Shown here: in pieces, positions 6,555-11,381 of the stretch
Layout: every line of letters begins with the position of its first letter
Position numbering within the stretch: the stretch's first letter is position 1
Source: JAKLDO01 sp035354435
GTDB lineage: Bacteria; UBP6; UBA1177
Length of the DNA stretch: 11,381 nt
Direction of reading: 5' to 3'
NCBI GenBank assembly: GCA_035354435.1
Contig: DAOQAY010000096.1
Coordinates: 1 to 11,381, forward strand
Notes under the pieces: model-generated
Told to the model about the DNA's origin: nothing
Seen by the model: only the letters and a program-made list of their open reading frames with translations
Database searches by the model: none
Translations under genes and position numbers: made by a program

Positions 6555-7301
6555 TTATTTTTTTTCGGTTTTTTCAGCCGGAGCGTTTTCAAAAGAGATA
6601 AGTTCAACTTCGAAAATAAGAGTTTCGCCCGGTCCTATATTCTGACTGCCGTAATCACCGTAAGCAAGATCTGAAGGAATGTAGAATGTGTATTTTGCGC
6701 CTTTGTTCATAAGCTGCACGCCTTCTGTCCATCCTTTAATGACTCTGTTAAGCGGGAATTTTGCAGGCTCGTTTCTTTTATAGGAACTGTCAAATTCTGT
6801 TCCGTCAAGAAGTGTACCTTTGTAATGTACTGTAACCATATCCTCAGCTTTCGGATTTGGACCAGTGCCTTCTTTATCCACCTTGTACTGAAGACCTGAT
6901 GCGGTAACTTTGATTCCCGGTTTTGCTTTGTTCTCTTCAAGGAATTTAAGACCTTTTGCTTTGTTCTCTGTGGATTTCTTTGTCATCTCTTCCTGCATTT
7001 TCTTCATCATTTCATTCTGAAGTTCAGTAAGAGCGGCTGTTTTCTCTTCATCAGTAATAAGAGCGGCTGTTTCACCGAGACCTGCTTTGAAACCTTCAAT
7101 GAAGAATTTGTTGTCAAGCTCAAGTCCTCTTGATTTAAAATTTGTCGAAACATCAAGACCGAGAGCATAACTCTGTTTAGACTTCGCATTACCATCAAGA
7201 TCCTGTTTTGTTAATGCTTTTTCTTCAGCTTTCTGAACTTTCTGACACGACATAACTGAAGCGACTGCAATTAAAATCACAAATGTAATTAATCTCTTCA
7301 T
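6555..7301 (-). CDS. FKBP-type peptidyl-prolyl isomerase lipoprotein (FkpA/Mip-like)
   Basis: A 248-residue envelope foldase that catalyses cis-trans isomerisation of prolyl bonds. A signal peptide ends in V-M-S-C19, a lipobox, so it should be lipid-anchored as in Mip-type proteins rather than soluble like E. coli FkpA. Residues about 35-127 form the helical FKBP N-terminal dimerisation domain (SYALGLDVSTNF, IEGFKAGL, then a Met/Lys/Glu-rich helix at 85-127). Residues about 130-236 form the FKBP catalytic domain, with active-site positions Y160, D171, V187-I188, W191 and Y214 all present. A charged Lys/Glu tail ends the protein. GGAG 6 bases before the ATG at 7301 fixes the start; the longer frame from 7352 lacks a ribosome site and would bury the signal peptide. 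Divergent from the MFS gene. Either an fkpA or mip symbol would fit. Confidence 0.94.
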   Translation of the reverse strand: MKRLITFVILIAVASVMSCQKVQKAEEKALTKQDLDGNAKSKQSYALGLDVSTNFKSRGLELDNKFFIEGFKAGLGETAALITDEEKTAALTELQNEMMKKMQEEMTKKSTENKAKGLKFLEENKAKPGIKVTASGLQYKVDKEGTGPNPKAEDMVTVHYKGTLLDGTEFDSSYKRNEPAKFPLNRVIKGWTEGVQLMNKGAKYTFYIPSDLAYGDYGSQNIGPGETLIFEVELISFENAPAEKTEKK

Positions 7302-7307
7302 AATTTT

Positions 7308-7445
7308 CTCCAAAAAAAAACGATTACAAAAAAAGACGCCAGACATTATCAAAACACTTGAAAGAAAGCAAAATTATTTTTATCTTTACCTTTCACCATG
7401 TTTTTTATCTTAAATTATTTTGACTTGTAATCTTTTTTTTAGGAG
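7308..7445. repeat. Imperfect inverted repeat framing the divergent FKBP/MFS intergenic region
   Basis: Read outward on each strand, both arms give TGTAATC, then a run of eight or nine T, then GGAG: minus strand 7328 to 7308 (TGTAATCGTTTTTTTTTGGAG) and plus strand 7426 to 7445 (TGTAATCTTTTTTTTAGGAG). On the minus arm the GGAG is the FKBP ribosome site. On the plus arm it is an unused GGAG, followed further on by the true MFS site, which again comes after a T-run (GGAGGA, 7465-7470). No MFS promoter stands out beyond TGTAAT at 7426-7431. The arms may be matching promoter and leader elements. Confidence 0.4.
7323..7352 (-). promoter_or_regulatory. Possible promoter of the FKBP gene
   Basis: Minus-strand TTGATA (7347-7352) and TGTAAT (7323-7328) are 18 bases apart, each one mismatch from consensus. 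The start would be near 7316, leaving a short leader of about 15 bases. An alternative pair, TTGCTT (7366-7371) with GATAAT (7345-7350), has a 15-base spacer and is less likely. Confidence 0.4.
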
Positions 7446-7477
7446 ACTTAGCCGACTTTTTTTTGGAGGATATTTTT

Positions 7478-8887
7478 ATGTTGGAAGGAATCAAAAATTA
7501 CTTTGCTGAATTCAAAATCATGAAAACCGTCTCAAAGGATTTCTGGATGGTTAACGCAATCCAGTTCTTTGACGGTCTTGCTTACTTCTCTATCATTATC
7601 GTTCTGTCACTTTATCTGAATGACAATGTCGGATTCAGTGATATGGAAACAGGTATCTGGCAGGGCATCTTCTTTATGTTTATCACTGCATTCATGTTCA
7701 CTGTCGGCTCCATATGCGACACACTCGGCGTTAAAAAAACATATTACATTGCCACGGCATTGCTCATTATTTCCCGTCTCGGCATGGGTCTTGCACCGCA
7801 ATTGATGACAGGTGAGCCGCTTAAATATGTCACAATGGCACTGCTTATTGTTATGGCGCTTGGCACTGCAACCATGGTAACGAACACCAATGCCGCACTC
7901 CGCCACTACACAACTCCGGAAAACCGCAGTACAGGTTTCAATGTTTATTACCTCATTATGAATGTTGGTGCAATGCTTGCCGGGGCTGTTGTTTTTGACG
8001 GCCTGCGCAATATGTTCGGAACAGTTAAAGGCAACCTGATGATATTTGATTTCAGTTTTGCAATGGCCGTCATGACCTTTGTTTGCGCATGGTTCATTAC
8101 CAATAAACATGCTGAAGAAACTGCTGCGGAAAAAGCAGCCGATCCGACTCCGGAAAAAACACCGTTGCAAATCTTTGCTGAAGTATGGAAGGAAAGCGCT
8201 TTCCAGAAACTGGTTCTTTTTCTTGTTCTTACACTTGGAGTAAGACTCGTTTTCACTCATCAGACAATGGTTATGCCTAAATATTATCTAAGAACGCTTT
8301 ATAATGATTTCGAGCTTGGACTTGTCAACTCGCTTAATCCGCTCATCATTGTTGTAGGCCTTATACTTTTGATCCCGATAATCAACAAGTTCGACACTGT
8401 AAAACTCCTTGTTTTCGGTATGGCGATTTCAGCATTGTCACTTCTTTTCCTTGCTGTTCCTAATAGCTGGATACTTGCCATCCCCGGAGTTGAAAACATG
8501 AACCAGGCTTATATTTATATTATCGTGGCTCAAATTTTCGTTTTTGCCATCGGTGAACTTATTTTCTCACCCCGTTTTGTTGAATACTGTGCCACAGTTG
8601 CCCCGAAAGACAAGGTGGCCTCATACATGGGGCTGTCGGCTCTCCCTATGTTCATTGCCCGTCCCATTAACGGATTTGTCAGCGGCATTCTGATCGCAGG
8701 CTTTTCCTATGAAGGTATCAGAGCTAAAATAGATACCGGCAACATCAGCTATATGGACAGTCCTGAGTGGATGTGGATGATTTATTTTGTACTTGCCGCA
8801 ATAAGCCCGATTGCAATAGTTGCGCTTCGCAATTTTTTGAAATCAGACAATCCCGACAATGACAAACCTGCTGATGCAGCACACTAA
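7478..8887 (+). CDS. MFS transporter, POT (proton-dependent oligopeptide transporter)-like
   Basis: Integral inner-membrane protein of 469 residues with about twelve hydrophobic helices and a charged cytoplasmic loop (about 208-240) between the two halves. The MFS motif-A loop is visible as GSICDTLGVKKT (77-88). Resemblance to the POT/PTR2 peptide transporters comes from NVYYLIMNVGAMLAG (155-169), SLNPLIIVVGLILLIP (285-300), and the later GELIFSPRF followed by VAPKDKVASYMGL. The POT hallmark ExxERFxYY in helix 1 is not present: the matching region reads FFDGLAYFS (30-38), without the Glu and Arg used for proton coupling. Substrate is therefore uncertain; a peptide or other small solute is possible. 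GGAGGA at 7465-7470, 7 bases upstream, fixes the ATG at 7478; the in-frame TTG at 7463 is part of that site. First gene of a two-gene unit with the ankyrin gene. Confidence 0.85.
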   Translation: MLEGIKNYFAEFKIMKTVSKDFWMVNAIQFFDGLAYFSIIIVLSLYLNDNVGFSDMETGIWQGIFFMFITAFMFTVGSICDTLGVKKTYYIATALLIISRLGMGLAPQLMTGEPLKYVTMALLIVMALGTATMVTNTNAALRHYTTPENRSTGFNVYYLIMNVGAMLAGAVVFDGLRNMFGTVKGNLMIFDFSFAMAVMTFVCAWFITNKHAEETAAEKAADPTPEKTPLQIFAEVWKESAFQKLVLFLVLTLGVRLVFTHQTMVMPKYYLRTLYNDFELGLVNSLNPLIIVVGLILLIPIINKFDTVKLLVFGMAISALSLLFLAVPNSWILAIPGVENMNQAYIYIIVAQIFVFAIGELIFSPRFVEYCATVAPKDKVASYMGLSALPMFIARPINGFVSGILIAGFSYEGIRAKIDTGNISYMDSPEWMWMIYFVLAAISPIAIVALRNFLKSDNPDNDKPADAAH

Positions 8888-8898
8888 AGGAGAATATT

Positions 8899-9540
8899 AT
8901 GAAAAAATATATGCCTATAATAAAAGATGCACTTATCCTTATGACATTCAGCTCTGTTTTTGCAGTTGTCAGTTTATATGCTGTCAACTTATTGAAAGGA
9001 GGCGGCGTTCAGACTGATCCTATAATTGCAGCGATCATTCAGAACAACATTGAGCAGATGAAAAAAGATATTTCCCAGACAAGCTCAAGGGTAAATATTG
9101 TTGATGAACAGGGCAGAACTCCTCTTATGTGGGCTGCTTATGTCAATTTTAAAAGTGCTGAAGTTGTAAAAAAGAATGAAGCAAAACGAATTGAAGCTAC
9201 GAAACTTCTTCTTGAAAATAAAGCAGATCCCAATCTTACAGACAAAGACGGCTGGACAGCTCTGACATGGGCGGCCTGGAGCGGATTCCCTCAGGTTTCC
9301 GCGATTCTCATTGATGCCGGAACAAGTATCAATGCTGCCGACAGACAGGGACAGACTGCACTTATGGTCGCAGCACTCCGCGGAAATGCCGAAGTAATTC
9401 AGATGCTCGTTGAAAAAGGTGCTGACAAAACCATGAAAAGCAATGCCGGACAGAGTGCACTTGACCTTGCTAAAGAATATTCAGAAAAATATACTGATAG
9501 AAAAGCCGATTTCGATAAAGTAATATCACTTCTTCAGTAA
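8899..9540 (+). CDS. Membrane-anchored ankyrin-repeat protein
   Basis: A 213-residue protein with an N-terminal hydrophobic segment (about 10-32) after basic residues, then about four ankyrin repeats. The hallmark T(P/A)L..AA helices start at 74 (TPLMWAAY), 120 (TALTWAAW), 153 (TALMVAAL) and, degenerate, about 186 (SALDLAKE), with the expected LL..GAD-type second helices. The first repeat carries an insertion of about 12 mostly charged residues (85-97). By the positive-inside rule the ankyrin domain should face the periplasm; the segment could instead be a cleaved signal peptide. Ankyrin repeats bind proteins, and a periplasmic precedent is Pseudomonas AnkB, which supports the catalase KatB. 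GGAG lies 6 bases upstream and only 11 bases separate it from the transporter, so the two are cotranscribed and may act together. Confidence 0.9.
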   Translation: MKKYMPIIKDALILMTFSSVFAVVSLYAVNLLKGGGVQTDPIIAAIIQNNIEQMKKDISQTSSRVNIVDEQGRTPLMWAAYVNFKSAEVVKKNEAKRIEATKLLLENKADPNLTDKDGWTALTWAAWSGFPQVSAILIDAGTSINAADRQGQTALMVAALRGNAEVIQMLVEKGADKTMKSNAGQSALDLAKEYSEKYTDRKADFDKVISLLQ

Positions 9541-9541
9541 A

Positions 9542-10291
9542 TTACTCTATCCCTGAAATAGAAAGCGTGGAGAACTCTTTTTCGATATCGTCAATAAGAA
9601 CGGTCACTTCCGATCCGTCGATGCCGAATCCGGTGATGATGCCTTCATCAAAATTGATGCCGTCCTGTGTGAATTTTATCCGCTTTCCTTTCATCCATGA
9701 TATTTCGTCAAGATATGCGGAATTTATTTCAGCACTGTTCTCTGAAAAGGCTGAATCTATTTTTTCAATGAGCTTTGAGAGGACGGTTTGTGTCGTTATT
9801 TCATTGTTGCTGTCAAAGATCGAGCCGACTTCCCATGTGTGATTGAATTCACCGCATTCCGGCATATAGACATTGACCCCTATGCCGCAGATAAAAAATC
9901 TGTCTGAGCCATGCTGAACAGTTTTAGCAATAATTCCGGACACTTTTTTCATATCGACAAGAATGTCATTCGGCCATTTCAAGTTGACCGGCAGATCTTT
10001 AACAAAATGTTTTATCGTATTTAATACTGCAAGAGCCGTCCTTTGAGGGATCAATTCAATTTGTGAAGCCGGATCAATTTTCTCAAAGAAAGAAAAGTAA
10101 ATGTTCCCGTTATCCGGAGAGAACCACGACTTTGAGTTCCGACCGTATCCGTCACTCTGCATATCTGCAAGAACAATACCGCTTCGAACCCCTTTTTTAA
10201 TAAAATTTTCAGCCTCTATCATTGTCGAATCAATAGAATTGAAATGATAAAATCCTTTGAACCGGTTTTTCGGAATAGCGTACTCTTTCAT
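9542..10291 (-). CDS. birA: Biotin-[acetyl-CoA-carboxylase] ligase, stand-alone catalytic type
   Basis: Joins biotin to the lysine of biotin carboxyl carrier domains via biotinyl-5'-AMP, in the cytoplasm. Its 249 residues comprise only the catalytic domain and the small C-terminal SH3-like domain. The N-terminal winged helix of E. coli BirA is absent, so it should not act as the biotin-operon repressor. Seen are STMIEAENF (22-30), the biotin/ATP loop DGYGRNSKSWFSP (47-59), KWPND (105-109), KKVSGII (115-121) and CGIGVNV. The loop differs from the classic GRGRRG but keeps the second-position Arg (R51). The start at 10291 gives a 4-base ATGA overlap with the upstream TcdA-like gene and has GGGGGAAG just before it; an in-frame ATG at 10315 has no ribosome site. 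It converges on the ankyrin gene with one base between the stop codons. Confidence 0.92.
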   Translation of the reverse strand: MKEYAIPKNRFKGFYHFNSIDSTMIEAENFIKKGVRSGIVLADMQSDGYGRNSKSWFSPDNGNIYFSFFEKIDPASQIELIPQRTALAVLNTIKHFVKDLPVNLKWPNDILVDMKKVSGIIAKTVQHGSDRFFICGIGVNVYMPECGEFNHTWEVGSIFDSNNEITTQTVLSKLIEKIDSAFSENSAEINSAYLDEISWMKGKRIKFTQDGINFDEGIITGFGIDGSEVTVLIDDIEKEFSTLSISGIE

Positions 10292-11019
10292 TCTTCCCCC
10301 TTTTCCATTAAACATCTTACTGCATAACTTGCAAGAATTAGACCTGCCGCCTGAGGTACAAACGGTGCAGAGCCTTGTGTCTTTCTTGTTCTTCCTGAAT
10401 TCAGATCATCTTTCTCTTCATCATTATCTATCGGATCGACTGGATTCTCTTTGCTGAAAACAACTTGAAATCCTTTTTTTATGTCGCGATTTCTGAGCCT
10501 TTTTCTTATAAACTTTGCAAGCGGACACACATCTGTTTTCCAGATATCGGCGATCTGAAGCATTTCCGGATGGATCTTTCCGCCCGTCCCCATTGATGAA
10601 ATAAATTTCTGATCACTTTCAAGAAGTGCAATGATCAGATTCACTTTAGGATTGAGACTGTCAATAGCATCAATGTGAAAATCCGCTTTGTGAATATTAA
10701 CTGCGGCATCGCTCCCATGCATAAAAGCGGACGACACCTCTATTTTAACACTAGGATTGATATCTTGCGCCGTTTTTATGAAAACTTCCGTTTTGTTCAT
10801 TCCGACAGTCGAATTGAAACCGAATATAAGCCTGTTGAGATTTGATTCGTTCACTGTATCAAAATCAGTCACCATTATTTTCCCTATCCCTGCTCTAACA
10901 AGGGTTACAGCCGCAACAGCACCGACTCCGCCGAGTCCGTAGACAGCAACCGAGGATTTCTCCAGAATGGCCATCTTTTCAGGACCGAAAATTATTTCCG
11001 TTCTCTCTTTAAAGCTCAT
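10288..11019 (-). CDS. tcdA: TcdA-type E1-like enzyme (tRNA threonylcarbamoyladenosine dehydratase)
   Basis: A 243-residue ThiF/E1-like protein. TcdA (CsdL/YgdL) uses ATP to cyclise the threonylcarbamoyl side chain of t6A37 in tRNA to ct6A. The nucleotide-binding fold is clear: GLGGVG (28-33), the acidic strand end DFDTV (52-56), then SNLNR (59-63) and the conserved VGMNK (72-76). The C-terminal half matches TcdA rather than ThiF or MoeB: SSMGTGGKIHPEM, ADIWKTDVCPLAKFIRKRLR and VVFSKENP, with no CxxC zinc motif. An Asp-rich insert (VDPIDNDEEKDDLNSG) follows. The usual NRQ is NRL here. The ATG at 11019 overlaps the upstream stop codon by 4 bases (ATGA), and the downstream birA start overlaps in the same way. 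No strong ribosome site precedes it, so translation probably depends on coupling. Confidence 0.9.
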   Translation of the reverse strand: MSFKERTEIIFGPEKMAILEKSSVAVYGLGGVGAVAAVTLVRAGIGKIMVTDFDTVNESNLNRLIFGFNSTVGMNKTEVFIKTAQDINPSVKIEVSSAFMHGSDAAVNIHKADFHIDAIDSLNPKVNLIIALLESDQKFISSMGTGGKIHPEMLQIADIWKTDVCPLAKFIRKRLRNRDIKKGFQVVFSKENPVDPIDNDEEKDDLNSGRTRKTQGSAPFVPQAAGLILASYAVRCLMEKGEE

Positions 11020-11381
11020 GGTCTTTCACATTTCGGCTCCCACAGGAATATCCCGCGGCCTTCCATTACATCAAGGTTGACCTGCGCTATCCTTTTCACC
11101 GAATGATTGAACTTGCTGTATTCCGAAAGTATGTCTATCAGAATAAGTCTCTTTTCATAATCATGGTCCTGCTCCTTGCAAAGAAGCGAATAAATAAGCC
11201 GTTTCTCTCTTCTCAAATGCCTTTCCACCTCTTCGCACTTTGCCACAAGCTCACAGCTGTAATGTTTTTTTATGCACACTTCATGGAACTGCCTGAATAC
11301 CATCAGATAGCATTCAAGAAGTATCTTTTTCTGCCTTTCCGAAAGCCTGTGCTTTATCTCATCGAGCCTGACACCGTATTT
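11016..11381 (-). CDS. Unknown helical, Lys/Glu/Cys-rich protein (partial)
   Basis: The frame is open to the right edge, giving 121 visible codons and a C-terminus; the true start lies outside. The ATG at 11303 is not a likely start: no ribosome site precedes it, and the 26 codons upstream (LDEIKHRLSERQKKILLEC) look like natural amphipathic helix continuous with what follows. The visible part is predicted to be almost wholly helical, with many charged residues, six cysteines and no signal peptide or membrane segment, so probably cytoplasmic. It ends in GRGIFLWEPKCERP. The stop codon overlaps the tcdA start by 4 bases, so it belongs to the same operon. I recognise no family. Confidence 0.7.
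   Translation of the reverse strand, partial: KYGVRLDEIKHRLSERQKKILLECYLMVFRQFHEVCIKKHYSCELVAKCEEVERHLRREKRLIYSLLCKEQDHDYEKRLILIDILSEYSKFNHSVKRIAQVNLDVMEGRGIFLWEPKCERP

Noticed and set aside
7420..7425. TTGACT as -35 box for the MFS gene
   Set aside because: At 16-18 bases downstream the sequence is GGAGACTTAG-like with no -10 match.
7607..8260. Minus-strand open frame of 217 codons
   Set aside because: It lies wholly inside the transporter gene on the other strand, has low-complexity Cys/His/Lys-rich content without any domain, and has no ribosome site.

Overview
The window (about 40% G+C by eye) reads as housekeeping chromosome of a Gram-negative, strictly anaerobic bacterium. Evidence for an outer membrane: three lipoproteins with lipoboxes, one of them a Mip/FkpA-type FKBP. 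Evidence for anaerobic metabolism: a four-subunit 2-oxoacid:ferredoxin oxidoreductase with its own ferredoxin-like subunit. Asp/Glu/Ser/Thr-rich lipoproteins with calcium-binding DxDxDG repeats are common in deltaproteobacterial/Myxococcota-like and related environmental lineages. I offer that placement only as a weak inference. I see no tRNA or rRNA gene, CRISPR array, insertion sequence or phage gene.

Layout. On the minus strand, from 2726 down to 1, lie an acidic lipoprotein (1761-2726), tyrosyl-tRNA synthetase (417-1691) and the start of a second acidic lipoprotein with thrombospondin-3-like repeats (1-328, cut by the window edge). Each has a good promoter-like pair just upstream. On the plus strand, 2864-3178 encodes a 104-residue three-helix membrane protein of unknown function. 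It converges, one base apart, on a CvpA-family membrane protein (3180-3650, minus).

The core is a minus-strand operon from 6392 to 3723: ferredoxin-like delta, VorB-like alpha, thiamine-diphosphate beta and gamma subunits of a 2-oxoacid:ferredoxin oxidoreductase, probably followed by cvpA. Together the subunits would couple oxidative decarboxylation of a 2-oxoacid, most likely branched-chain, to reduction of ferredoxin and formation of an acyl-CoA. Upstream and on the same strand is the FKBP prolyl isomerase lipoprotein (6555-7301).

Divergent from it, on the plus strand, is a two-gene unit: a POT-like MFS transporter (7478-8887) and, 11 bases later, a membrane-anchored ankyrin-repeat protein (8899-9540). 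This converges, again one base apart, on a minus-strand operon entering from the right edge: an unknown helical protein (11016 to the edge), a TcdA-type E1-like enzyme (10288-11019) and a stand-alone biotin-protein ligase (9542-10291). These three are joined by two 4-base ATGA overlaps.

Several genes (tyrS, vorB, the ferredoxin-like subunit, the MFS gene) have a false upstream start whose ATG or TTG is itself part of the Shine-Dalgarno sequence; corrected starts are given. No clearly new multi-gene system is visible. The points most worth a second look are the POT-like transporter lacking the ExxER motif with its ankyrin partner, the two acidic lipoproteins flanking tyrS, and the altered biotin-binding loop of the ligase.
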